A stretch of DNA of 49,653 nucleotides from Candidatus Aenigmatarchaeota archaeon (GTDB taxonomy: Archaea > Aenigmatarchaeota > Aenigmatarchaeia > JACPZZ01). How positions within the stretch are numbered: position 1 is the stretch's first letter; each line of letters starts with the position of its first letter. The notes under the pieces are model-generated. The model did not search any database. It saw nothing but the letters and a program-made list of their open reading frames with translations, and had not been told where the DNA came from. Location: the NCBI GenBank assembly GCA_016180965.1, contig JACPAF010000001.1:173860-223512 (forward strand), given 5' to 3'. Both the position numbers and the translations under genes were made by a program. Positions 28,863 through 38,080 of the stretch are shown here, one piece after another.

Positions 28863-29987
28863 CTATTTTCCCGCAACTATTTTTATCACGTCACCTTTTT
28901 TTAGGATGTGATCATCCTTGATTTTCATTTTTTTTCTTGCGTCAATGGCGGCGATGAAATTTTTGGCCAGGTCTGTGTGGACTATTGAGGCCAGTTCTTT
29001 TGCCGTCGTTCCGCTGGGGACTAAATAAACGTCCGGCAATATGTTGCCTTTTGAGTCGGCCCAACTGTTTTCATTTTCCACTGGATAGACTTCTATACAA
29101 TTTAACAGGTTGAACACGGCTTCGTCCAGACATTTCTGGACTCCTGTTGAGCCGTACTTTGCAATAAAATCTTGCATTTTTTTGAGCGCATTTTCCTGTT
29201 CTTTGCTAACTTCTTTATTTATAGAAAAGTTTCCTGTTTTTTGGTCTATTTTTATTATACCTTTTGTCTCTGCCAACCGAGCCATTATTTCCATTTCAGC
29301 GGAGCAAGGTACTATGCGTTCCTTTAGTTTTGCGGAAATTGATTCGAAATTTTCCTTCGCTTCCTCCAGATCCATTTTATTGGCCGCGATTATCATTGGC
29401 TTTGTTTTTTCGACGACTAGGCGAGATAATTTTTTAATATCGTTGCCAGCTTCGTTTATACAATCTTCGATAATTTCATTTCTAGGACTGAACCCGGATA
29501 ATTGTTTCACTATGGCGTCTTCTTCGTGTTTTTTGCCCCACACCTTTTCTATGATTCCGTGAACCCACATTTCTATTTCTTGTTTCAGCCATTCTATGTC
29601 GGAGAGCGGATCGTGGTTTTCAATTTCCAATCCATTTTCGTCGGTTTTACCGGACATATCTACGATATGTATCAATGCGTCCGCCTGGCGCAAATCGTCT
29701 AAAAATTTGTTTCCTTTACCCCTGCCCAAATGCGCACCTGGCACGAGACCAGCTACGTCAAGAATTTTGACAGGTATTAACCTGACACCGTTGATGCATT
29801 GCGAGTTGCGGGGGTTGCAGCGCTTATCCAGCTTGTTGCAGGCGCACTCCACTTTAACATATGCTACGCCTCTATTGGGCTCTATTGTAGTGAACGGGTA
29901 AGAGGCTATTTTTACATCTAACATTGTTAAAGCCTTGAAGAAAGACGACTTCCCGCTCGAGGGTTTGCCGACAAGCCCGATCATCAT
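28863..29987 (-). CDS. YchF/OBG-related GTPase with C-terminal TGS domain
   Basis: MIGLVGKPSSGKSSFFKALT, LDVAGLVPGAHLGRGKGNKFLDDLRQAD, NKMD, C-terminal TGS; ORF-track start is 30008, internal Met codons at 29987/29984. Confidence 0.9.
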   Translation of the reverse strand: MMIGLVGKPSSGKSSFFKALTMLDVKIASYPFTTIEPNRGVAYVKVECACNKLDKRCNPRNSQCINGVRLIPVKILDVAGLVPGAHLGRGKGNKFLDDLRQADALIHIVDMSGKTDENGLEIENHDPLSDIEWLKQEIEMWVHGIIEKVWGKKHEEDAIVKQLSGFSPRNEIIEDCINEAGNDIKKLSRLVVEKTKPMIIAANKMDLEEAKENFESISAKLKERIVPCSAEMEIMARLAETKGIIKIDQKTGNFSINKEVSKEQENALKKMQDFIAKYGSTGVQKCLDEAVFNLLNCIEVYPVENENSWADSKGNILPDVYLVPSGTTAKELASIVHTDLAKNFIAAIDARKKMKIKDDHILKKGDVIKIVAGK

Positions 29988-30700
29988 GTTCCAACGATCC
30001 TTTGCCATCTCGTGTGGAACGGGATTTTTAACGATATAATTTTTGCATGTTTGGCGGATTTGGTTATTTCCAAATATTTTTTGATTTTAGAAAACCTTTT
30101 GCCGTCCGCGAACGCGTGCGCGGAATGCCTGTGGAAAACGATTTTTGCAGAGCCTTCGAATACGACCGGTTTGTTTAAACCGTGCGGGTTTAGCGGGGTG
30201 AAGACTAGACTTTTTGACATCAGATCCAGCACAGGCCCGCCTGCGGACACGTTATACGCTGTCGAGCCTGCGGGCGTTGAAACGATGCCGCCGTCGGCCA
30301 CGACGTTTTTGTAAAATAGCACGCCATTTATGAATAAATCGAACCTTAACGCCTCTTCCGACGTGCGGAAAAAACCTATTTCGTTGAACCCGTTTAATTT
30401 TTTGTTCTCTGTTCCCCCTTCAAGCATGGGATATTTTATTATCGGAAAATCCTGTTTTTTTAATTTTTTTTCCATTTGGCGGATTTCCGAGATGTTTCCC
30501 TCGGCTAAAACTCCTTTGCTTCCATGCGCGCGAATGCATAACACGGGTTTGCCGGTTTGTGCGGACTTTTTGAACGCCTTTAGAAATGTGCCATCGCCGC
30601 CAACAGCTATAATTGTTCCTACCGGCAGGGTTTTGGCCAATCTTTGGGCTGATATTTTCGTTTTTACGATTTTTATTGGGCCAAACCTTTTTGAAACCAT
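29984..30700 (-). CDS. nadK: NAD kinase
   Basis: VGGDGTFLKAFKK..., STPAGSTAYNVSAGGPVL, NPHGL. Confidence 0.9.
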   Translation of the reverse strand: MVSKRFGPIKIVKTKISAQRLAKTLPVGTIIAVGGDGTFLKAFKKSAQTGKPVLCIRAHGSKGVLAEGNISEIRQMEKKLKKQDFPIIKYPMLEGGTENKKLNGFNEIGFFRTSEEALRFDLFINGVLFYKNVVADGGIVSTPAGSTAYNVSAGGPVLDLMSKSLVFTPLNPHGLNKPVVFEGSAKIVFHRHSAHAFADGKRFSKIKKYLEITKSAKHAKIISLKIPFHTRWQRIVGT

Positions 30701-30740
30701 AAGTTAAAGATGATGTGAGATAATTAATAAGCGTGCTGAA

Positions 30741-31241
30741 ATGAAAACTCCCATATGCTCGATTTGCCTGCAGTCGAACATACTCTGCGCCAGCTGCAGG
30801 AGAAACATAGACGCGGGGAAGATAAGCGGCCGCGGAGTGGGGATAATAAAAAAGTTATACGAACTTTCCAAGTCGGTTAAATCTTTGGATAAAATTACCA
30901 TAAAAAAAGTTTTTGATTTTGACGGTTTGGTTGTCGTTGTATGCGATAAATCCGATGTTCCCAGCATAGTCGGCAAAGACGGCAGGATAGTAAACGATCT
31001 TCGCAAAAGCCTTGGAAAACAAATAAAAATCATAGGCGTTGACGAAATTAAAATTATGATAACTAATTTATTTTTCCCGGCAAAAGCGGTCAGGGTTGGG
31101 AATTTTTATTCTGCAGGGCTGGAAAGTTTAAAAATAAACTTAGATAAGAACCAGCTGAGGAATTTGCCGGCCAGCAAGGAAGAATTAATTAAAGCCGCGG
31201 AGGAAATATCCGGGATGAAAGTTCATATAAATGTTCAGTAG
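30741..31241 (+). CDS. Zinc-ribbon + KH-domain RNA-binding protein
   Basis: CSICLQSNILCASC (CxxCx7CxxC) and VPSIVGKDGRIVNDLRKSLGKQIKIIG (KH GxxG-like). Confidence 0.75.
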   Translation: MKTPICSICLQSNILCASCRRNIDAGKISGRGVGIIKKLYELSKSVKSLDKITIKKVFDFDGLVVVVCDKSDVPSIVGKDGRIVNDLRKSLGKQIKIIGVDEIKIMITNLFFPAKAVRVGNFYSAGLESLKINLDKNQLRNLPASKEELIKAAEEISGMKVHINVQ

Positions 31242-31660
31242 TTTTTCCTGTAGTGGCTTTCTAGTATATCCATTTTTTCGCTTAAAACTTTTAACTGCGC
31301 CTTAACAGTTTCTATTTCCGCGAGTATGAGGTCTATTTTCGGGCTCATCGGCTGGGTTTGGTTCGATGTCTGCTGTGCGAGGGAATATGATTGTTCAATC
31401 GGGTATTTCGAAGATATCGGAGATGGGGGCGGCCTGTAAATTTGTTCCGGCGGCAACTGCGGCTCGCGCAGAGCTTCTATCGGAGTTTTCGGCGGCATCT
31501 GAGACTCGTAGCGGGATTCGTAGGATTTTAATACGTCTTCGCTGGGAAGCCGTATTTGCTGTGCTGCAGCAGGTTCGATGCTTTGTTTTACTTCGCTTAG
31601 GTTGGATTTTTTGGGGGAAAATTTGCGCACCGCGCCGATCACACGGTCGAAGATACTCAT
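31235..31660 (-). CDS. Small Pro/Gln-rich linker plus C-terminal coiled-coil protein, unknown
   Basis: Pro/Gln-rich middle; C-terminal DLILAEIETVKAQLKVLSEKMDILESHY heptad pattern. Confidence 0.7.
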   Translation of the reverse strand: MSIFDRVIGAVRKFSPKKSNLSEVKQSIEPAAAQQIRLPSEDVLKSYESRYESQMPPKTPIEALREPQLPPEQIYRPPPSPISSKYPIEQSYSLAQQTSNQTQPMSPKIDLILAEIETVKAQLKVLSEKMDILESHYRKNY

Positions 31661-32151
31661 CTGCTCACCTTTTCCGGAAGGTTGAACGCTTTCCTCAGGT
31701 CGTTTAAGGTCATATTCATCCTTTCCTCGTTGCGCCTTAGCATTGCAATCCGGTGGGCCTTGTAGAAAAAATTCATGTAAATCGTGTGGGCTAGATGAAC
31801 GATGGGATTGCTGTATTCGAATTGGGTCTGGAGTTGGGCATATATTATCATACGTACTGTTCCTTGTTTTGTTTCCGCGTGTTGTTTTCCCTGGTAGCGC
31901 ACGTTAATGATAAGGTTTGTGAAACCGTCCTCTTCGCGCTTGAAGTCCAATTCGGTAAAAAATGTGCGTACAACGTCTGTAACGTCCCAGCGCACGTCTT
32001 TTTGCGTCCACCTGGTACCGCTTATTTCAAAGTATTGCCTGATCAATGAGTTGGCCTGGTTAACCATTTTCCACGGGTCTGCACCTGTGTATACCATGTC
32101 AATGTCCTTGTGCGGAGCGAAAAGGTCGTCGTAGATAAGCCATCTTCCCAT
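31657..32151 (-). CDS. Uncharacterised protein, tandem paralog A
   Basis: 164 aa; WD...F..D pattern and C-terminal NFFYKAHRIAMLRRNEERM shared with the neighbour; 4-nt overlap with 31660 gene. Confidence 0.8.
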   Translation of the reverse strand: MGRWLIYDDLFAPHKDIDMVYTGADPWKMVNQANSLIRQYFEISGTRWTQKDVRWDVTDVVRTFFTELDFKREEDGFTNLIINVRYQGKQHAETKQGTVRMIIYAQLQTQFEYSNPIVHLAHTIYMNFFYKAHRIAMLRRNEERMNMTLNDLRKAFNLPEKVSR

Positions 32152-32155
32152 TAAC

Positions 32156-32677
32156 TCACCCGGTGCGGAACTCTTCGAACGCTTTTTTTATCTCTATTTC
32201 CATGTTCCTGATAAGGGCGCGGCCTTCGTGCAGGTATTTCAGGCGCTGGGTTTTATAGAATATCGTGTGCCAGAACATCCTGATAATTTCATAAAATATG
32301 CTTCTTTGCCACAGCGTGTCCTGGGGGTATTCGGTCCTTAGAGTTCCGAATAAGCGGACTCGCGTGGCGCCTTCGCCTTTTGTGCTTTGGCCGGTTAGTT
32401 CGACGGACATACGGAAATAAGTAAACCTATCCAGTGGCTTTGAAATTTCCCAGAATACGTCAAATTTCTGCGTGTCGCCAACGTTGTCCCATTTGAATGT
32501 GCGTTCTTGTATCTGGCCGCGGTCGACACCATAGATTAATGGTATTATCTCGGATAACCTTGTGTAAAACCTTTCCGGTTTTGGCCCTCGATAATTGAGA
32601 ACTATGTAATATGGGTCGAACCTTATGAAAGGATCCTCAATTACAAGTTTTGTCCTCGCTATGACCATGTGGCTCAC
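32156..32677 (-). CDS. Uncharacterised protein, tandem paralog B
   Basis: 173 aa; FKWDNVGDTQKFDVFWEISKPLDRFTYFRMSVELTG...HTIFYKTQRLKYLHEGRALI, similar in layout to paralog A. Confidence 0.8.
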   Translation of the reverse strand: MSHMVIARTKLVIEDPFIRFDPYYIVLNYRGPKPERFYTRLSEIIPLIYGVDRGQIQERTFKWDNVGDTQKFDVFWEISKPLDRFTYFRMSVELTGQSTKGEGATRVRLFGTLRTEYPQDTLWQRSIFYEIIRMFWHTIFYKTQRLKYLHEGRALIRNMEIEIKKAFEEFRTG

Positions 32678-32710
32678 TTATTATTTAATGTTCCGCCTTA
32701 AAATGTAATT

Positions 32711-33607
32711 ATGTCCGATTACGAAGGCGAAGGGAATACAATCAAACTGTGGCTTTACTCTGTGGCTGCGGTTGTACTTCTCCTATTCTTGCTGGTAAAC
32801 GGGCCTAAAGGGATCTTGGATGCGTTTTCGACATTGACTATTTCGACAGGACTGTTTATTATATTTTTGCTGTTTTTCCGGGCCGACGGGAACGAAAATG
32901 TCGGGCTTGGGCTGGCCATTTCATCCGTACTAATCGTGGGCGGTTTTTTGGTAAGCTCCAGCACCGGATTCACGAGCATCGCGATGTTCCTTGCGGTTTT
33001 CAGTTCTGCGATTATATTCGTTTACGGCCTGGCTCCCAAAAACAATCCGGATAAACACGTAATTATGTTAACGATTGCCGCGGTTGTTATCATTTTTTTC
33101 GGCGGCGGTTCAATTCCGGTCGAGATGAGTTTAACCGTGACTGGAGTGTTATTGCTGATAATAACATTCGGCGTGATATTTTTCTTGTTTTCCAAATTTT
33201 CTGATGAGAAAAGCGGTATGAAGTGGGCTGTTTTCTTATCAACCTTAATGGTCGTTTTTGGGATTCTTTATCTTTTTGCGGGCTTTTTGCCCGGCTTCGC
33301 GTTCAGCGTCCTTGTTATTTTTGCTTTTGCGGCTTCAAAAATATTTCCAGAGTCCGGAACTGAAAGCGGTGTGGTTTCATGGGTCGGGACCGGTTCAGCG
33401 ATACTTGTCATATTTTTCCTGGCTTCGGCGCAAGGATTGTTCCCCGGCCTTCTAAGGGCGTTTTCATTGGTGATACTTGCGTCCGGAGTAATAACCATTT
33501 GGTTTTTCTTTCGAGTGGGTGAAAAGGAGATAGCGGGAATAACAAGCTCAGGCCTTTTGTTAGGAACGATTTTAACTCTGGTCGGACTATACTTAACGTT
33601 GTTTTGA
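32711..33607 (+). CDS. Polytopic membrane protein, unknown
   Basis: 298 aa, about 9-10 hydrophobic helices. Confidence 0.8.
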   Translation: MSDYEGEGNTIKLWLYSVAAVVLLLFLLVNGPKGILDAFSTLTISTGLFIIFLLFFRADGNENVGLGLAISSVLIVGGFLVSSSTGFTSIAMFLAVFSSAIIFVYGLAPKNNPDKHVIMLTIAAVVIIFFGGGSIPVEMSLTVTGVLLLIITFGVIFFLFSKFSDEKSGMKWAVFLSTLMVVFGILYLFAGFLPGFAFSVLVIFAFAASKIFPESGTESGVVSWVGTGSAILVIFFLASAQGLFPGLLRAFSLVILASGVITIWFFFRVGEKEIAGITSSGLLLGTILTLVGLYLTLF

Positions 33608-33616
33608 GGCGATTTG

Positions 33617-33802
33617 GTGGTTGAATTCACAGGCTTTGACATGGTTTTCCTGAAGATTCTTGGCACAATCCTTTTTGTGCTGGGTTTGTTTATGGGTGCT
33701 TTCTTTCCGGCCAGGGATTTTGAGACAAAATACAGGTTTATCGGGGTTTTAGTCCCGGGCACGATGATTATCATCGGTCTTTACCTTTGGACAGTACAGT
33801 GA
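33617..33802 (+). CDS. Small two-TM membrane protein
   Basis: VEFTGFDMVFLKILGTILFVLGLFMGAFFPARDFETKYRFIGVLVPGTMIIIGLYLW; GTG 33617 or TTG 33614 start. Confidence 0.6.
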   Translation: MVEFTGFDMVFLKILGTILFVLGLFMGAFFPARDFETKYRFIGVLVPGTMIIIGLYLWTVQ

Positions 33803-33805
33803 ACT

Positions 33806-33837
33806 GAATCATACCGATAGTGTATACGGTATGATTC
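33806..33837. repeat. 32-bp inverted-repeat element, copy 2
   Basis: GAATCATACC-gatagtgtatac-GGTATGATTC; related to 6991-7022 with a covarying stem pair. Confidence 0.85.
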
Positions 33838-33891
33838 TGATTGACCGGCAAACTTTTTTACCACCCTTTACATATAATATTTGGGTCGACT

Positions 33892-34056
33892 ATGGTCTTT
33901 GAACAAGTGGGCGGTCTTATGCTTATAGCGGCGGGCCTTTTTTTGGTTGTTTATTTCCCCGAAAGCGAGGATTCAGAGACCTCGGGTTTTACGATGGTAG
34001 GGATATTTGCCGGGCTGTTCCTATTGGTTATAGGTATAAAACTTTTGTTGGGATGA
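33892..34056 (+). CDS. Small two-TM membrane protein
   Basis: MVFEQVGGLMLIAAGLFLVVYFPESEDSETSGFTMVGIFAGLFLLVIGIKLLLG; TATA-like acatataatattt about 24 nt upstream. Confidence 0.6.
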   Translation: MVFEQVGGLMLIAAGLFLVVYFPESEDSETSGFTMVGIFAGLFLLVIGIKLLLG

Positions 34057-34060
34057 TCTT

Positions 34061-35950
34061 ATGGTAAATTTTGTAGCAAACAGGATGAATGGCGAATTTC
34101 TTTTCACTTACCCGCCGGACCAGAACGGAGCGCAGGAAAGTCACGTGGCAACTGAGAGGTTACCAGGTATATTGATAAACCCTACGGGCCCGTTAGGATT
34201 TATTTCGCTGTTGTACATCAAGACCATGCTGCAGCTGCCAAAATTTGGCTACGGGGTTTACAAACACACAGACAGTTTTGAGATCAATCCAACGTACCGT
34301 GAATATTATGCTGCGACTCTTGCGACTAAACAGGATTTGGAAGGCAAGATTAAAGCCGGATTGGAATCCGCGTCGCGCGCTATAAGCGATTATGAATTGT
34401 TGGCGCACGACCACAGGAAATATGAAACAAATCTAACATACTTAAACAATTTTGAAGTCGGGATGAAAGAGTTAGAAAAGGCCAAGAAGGAGAATAGCGA
34501 GGAAAAAAAGAAGGCCGCAGAGAGGAAGATATTGGAATCGAACACATCGTTGAAAGCTGTTTTTATCGATAGTGTTGACGTGCATACAGGCGAAGGCGTT
34601 GCTTTGAAATTAATTGTCAGCAGATGGCCTAACATAATCGTTGATTTTATGAAATTGAAGGACGAGATGAAAACTTCCGAGGATATAATTAAGGATTTCG
34701 TGCCGAAGATAAGCACGGCAGAGGCGGTTGTGCTGGCGACGAAAAATAAATTATTTATTGAATGGAAAAAACTTTTCAAGGATGCAGTAACGCAGCGTTA
34801 CTTAAACATATTGAGCTTGATGAATGCGAGGAAGAAAAGCATTGAACAGTACAAAAAGTGGCTGCGGCCTTATGTGATACAGCATGAATTGCTGAAAGAA
34901 TCACAGGAAACTCCCGGGTCCGGGGGAGGCATGATGACGCACCGTCTTCGCGCCGGGGCTCATGCAATGTCGTTCCACAGAATAGCGGCTTATGCATGGA
35001 AACCTTTCACGCCCGGTGATATATACCGCGCCACAGTTGAGAGGAAAGAGATCGAAGCTAATTTGAAATACCTTGGCCAGAAAAAAAAGGACGAAAACGA
35101 AAATAAAATCAATGAGGCGGAGGACAGGGTAATCTGCTCTAAATACGGAATTAGTTATGACCGCGACGGCATAAAAGACGGAAAATTCAAAACTAATTTC
35201 TGGTTGAATCCGTATGATGTTATTGCGAAAGTCGGGCTGTTTGGAAAGGACGAGGGTTCGACAAGCAATCGCATAAACGGTAAATGCCTGGCGGAAGAAT
35301 ATCCCTGGCTCAACAAAAAAGAAATAGAGGCCAAAGCACTTGGCATAATGAAAGAGTCCGCTGACCAGCAGAAGAATTTCTACAATACATTGCTGTTACA
35401 TCCGGATTATCTCTATTATATTTTGTGGGATTTGGATTTCCAGCGCGCAATAATAAGTATTCCACAAGGAACTGTAGATGACGGTTTCGTTTTCATAAAA
35501 ATAGCTTTCATAAGCCAGAACGTGCTTCTTGTAAAACTTGTTGAGCGCTGGGCTTCGGAACAGAGATTTGACAGGACCGTAGAAGAAGTTCTTGGGCTAA
35601 CCGCTATAGACGAGAAAGAAAATATTTCGGAGGGCATAACAGGCGACATGGAATCGGTTGCGAAAAGTAAATTTTCGGCTCTTTTTTCAAAAGAAACACC
35701 TCCAAAAAACGATGAAAAAAAGAGCGGTTTTAATTTAATCGAATCTTTAGAGCGTAAACTGAATGCACTAACCAACCTGTTTGAAATTTTCGGGATTGAG
35801 AATAGGGAATCTTTCCAATTTTTCAAGAAAGGGCCGTATGAAACAAATCTAAAAGACCGTATCACACGTCATTATTCCAAGGCATTCGCGGATACGTACA
35901 GAGACGAATTTATCAGCTGGTTTGAGGATGCTGCAAAAATAGGCGATTGA
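34061..35950 (+). CDS. Large uncharacterised, mostly helical protein (629 aa)
   Basis: Long uninterrupted ORF in a co-oriented gene run; no family recognised. Confidence 0.85.
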   Translation: MVNFVANRMNGEFLFTYPPDQNGAQESHVATERLPGILINPTGPLGFISLLYIKTMLQLPKFGYGVYKHTDSFEINPTYREYYAATLATKQDLEGKIKAGLESASRAISDYELLAHDHRKYETNLTYLNNFEVGMKELEKAKKENSEEKKKAAERKILESNTSLKAVFIDSVDVHTGEGVALKLIVSRWPNIIVDFMKLKDEMKTSEDIIKDFVPKISTAEAVVLATKNKLFIEWKKLFKDAVTQRYLNILSLMNARKKSIEQYKKWLRPYVIQHELLKESQETPGSGGGMMTHRLRAGAHAMSFHRIAAYAWKPFTPGDIYRATVERKEIEANLKYLGQKKKDENENKINEAEDRVICSKYGISYDRDGIKDGKFKTNFWLNPYDVIAKVGLFGKDEGSTSNRINGKCLAEEYPWLNKKEIEAKALGIMKESADQQKNFYNTLLLHPDYLYYILWDLDFQRAIISIPQGTVDDGFVFIKIAFISQNVLLVKLVERWASEQRFDRTVEEVLGLTAIDEKENISEGITGDMESVAKSKFSALFSKETPPKNDEKKSGFNLIESLERKLNALTNLFEIFGIENRESFQFFKKGPYETNLKDRITRHYSKAFADTYRDEFISWFEDAAKIGD

Positions 35951-35976
35951 TCCGGAAAAAATACGGAAGAGATTTT

Positions 35977-38028
35977 ATGGTTTATACAATAGGCGTGTCA
36001 AGCGGATGGTGGGGAATAGCGAAGACGCCCGACCTGCTCGGCTTGGGTTATAAAGCGATGTCCGCAGCGACGTACGGCGTGAATTTCGTACAGCTGGATA
36101 TAGAATCGCCGTCAGAATTTATGGAACCGCTTCTTGAACAGCAATTGACCATAGCGCGCGAAGATTTGGGATTAAATTACGGCATACACGGCGAATTTGA
36201 CTTGAAACTGGAACATGCGGTGAAAGATATCTACGACATTTATCATGAACGCCTTATCGACCACATCAGAGGCGCAGTACGTACGAAAAGTTCGTACATG
36301 CATTTTCACGCATCGTCGGAACCGCCACCCACAATAGGTTCGTCAATGTTAGGTTACCGTTTCCAGAGATTGGTCGCTCCAAACGGCAACACACTCTACG
36401 ATTTGCTCACATATTTTACTCCGGTCAAAGAAGGAAATAAAAATGTGTATAAAGTGTCCAGCAACCATTCGGAATATTCGCACCTTAAGCCTGACCAGAT
36501 CGCGGCCATACGCAGGATAATGCTTGAAAACTACATAGCCGGCGGCGGGCCGGAAGCTACGGACCCACGACATAGAGAGTTTCAGGACATGTCAAACGAT
36601 TATCAGGCCGGCATAGCAGGCATAGCAATAGGAGAGATCCGTGAAAACATAAGCAAAATGATGTGGAGAAAGATGAAAGACGACCTGCAGAAGAAATTGC
36701 GAGCGCACGGTCCGGTTGTCAAAGTTACAAGACGTGTCCGGAATAGTGAAGGCGAGATTGTCGAGGCTTTGATTGAAGAGAACACGGAAACTTTCATAAC
36801 GAGCGAGGAGGAAAGAATAAACCGAGGCTCTAGTAGTATAGACAATTATGTAACAACAATAATCAACAACCTCGGCATGAGCCTCGTTGAGCTGGATGAG
36901 TATTTCAAGGAAATGCGCAATATCGTGAGGGAAGAGCTTCACGACAAGTCGGAGGAATTCATCAAAGACGAAATGAAGAAAAAATACGTGCCGTTTTTCG
37001 GTTACGATGAGCGATTAGCTTATGAAATAGTTGGCAGATTAATGGAAGGGTCGCAGCAATGGAAGACGATATGCCACACAAATTACGTGCGCGCACAGTT
37101 AACGTCGCAGTTCAAGGCGGAGGATCCGAATAAAAAATTTTCTGACAGCGATATAACTGTTGATAACTTATTGAGAAGCCACGACCGCCGTGTGCAGGCG
37201 TTAGTCTCTACAGTAGTTGCGATGGAATACATTGACGGGCATTTTTCCAGAATAATGCAATACAGGGATCCGGACAAGGGGATGTTTACGGAGGAGAAAG
37301 ACAAAAATGGAAAAATAATAACGGTAAAGGAATACATCAAGAACCATAATTTTGTTGTGACTTTTGAGACACCGCAAATCGAACAAAAACAGGAAGGTTT
37401 GTTGCGTATCGTGCGTTCGGAACATATTTATTATCTGGTAAAAAAAATCCGCCAGTTTAACGGAGACCAGAACTTTTTGAAGGATTATGTTTTTATTTCG
37501 CTCGACTTTGAGCACATGCTGACCCACAATTTAAACATAGACTTGGAGCTTGATGAACTTCCGTCGGACGGGGGTGCGTTTTGCAAAGTTATCCATGTCG
37601 GCCAGCCGAAACCGATACATCCCGCACATGCGCCGATCTATGTCGGTTCGGAGGCGCAGGAATTGATATATAGGTATTTGTTCAAATTGCGCAAAAAAGG
37701 TTTTAAGGATGGCTGGATTGTTTTCGAGCGCGGTGGCGGCCAAAGCCCGCTGGAATGGATGCGTTCCAGCGTTTACGCGATGAGGCTGATTGTAGAATAT
37801 TTGGAGAAAGAATGGGATCCTGATAAATTACCCGTCGAATTTTACGGAGTTTCGCCAGAGTCTGAGTTTTCGGAACAAAGACAGATGGATGTAATACACA
37901 ACCATTTTTTCGCCCCGTTAGCCGGCACGCTGGCCATACCAGAGGAAGAGCACACGTTCCTTGGGCGCCTTGCGACAGAGAGGGCGGGATTGACACCTGA
38001 GAAATGGAAGAAAGAGGAATTGAGGTAG
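35977..38028 (+). CDS. Putative TIM-barrel metalloenzyme (xylose-isomerase/AP-endonuclease-2-like) with large helical insertion
   Basis: MVYTIGVSSGWWGIAKTPDLLGLGYKAMSAATYGVNFVQLDIESP, YGIHGEF, YMHFHASS ... VFISLDFEHM, VIHVGQ, WIVFERGGGQSP. Confidence 0.6.
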   Translation: MVYTIGVSSGWWGIAKTPDLLGLGYKAMSAATYGVNFVQLDIESPSEFMEPLLEQQLTIAREDLGLNYGIHGEFDLKLEHAVKDIYDIYHERLIDHIRGAVRTKSSYMHFHASSEPPPTIGSSMLGYRFQRLVAPNGNTLYDLLTYFTPVKEGNKNVYKVSSNHSEYSHLKPDQIAAIRRIMLENYIAGGGPEATDPRHREFQDMSNDYQAGIAGIAIGEIRENISKMMWRKMKDDLQKKLRAHGPVVKVTRRVRNSEGEIVEALIEENTETFITSEEERINRGSSSIDNYVTTIINNLGMSLVELDEYFKEMRNIVREELHDKSEEFIKDEMKKKYVPFFGYDERLAYEIVGRLMEGSQQWKTICHTNYVRAQLTSQFKAEDPNKKFSDSDITVDNLLRSHDRRVQALVSTVVAMEYIDGHFSRIMQYRDPDKGMFTEEKDKNGKIITVKEYIKNHNFVVTFETPQIEQKQEGLLRIVRSEHIYYLVKKIRQFNGDQNFLKDYVFISLDFEHMLTHNLNIDLELDELPSDGGAFCKVIHVGQPKPIHPAHAPIYVGSEAQELIYRYLFKLRKKGFKDGWIVFERGGGQSPLEWMRSSVYAMRLIVEYLEKEWDPDKLPVEFYGVSPESEFSEQRQMDVIHNHFFAPLAGTLAIPEEEHTFLGRLATERAGLTPEKWKKEELR

Positions 38029-38080
38029 AAGCTTATATTTCAGCGGCTCTTTCTTTAAACCGTAGGAGACAATTATTCGT

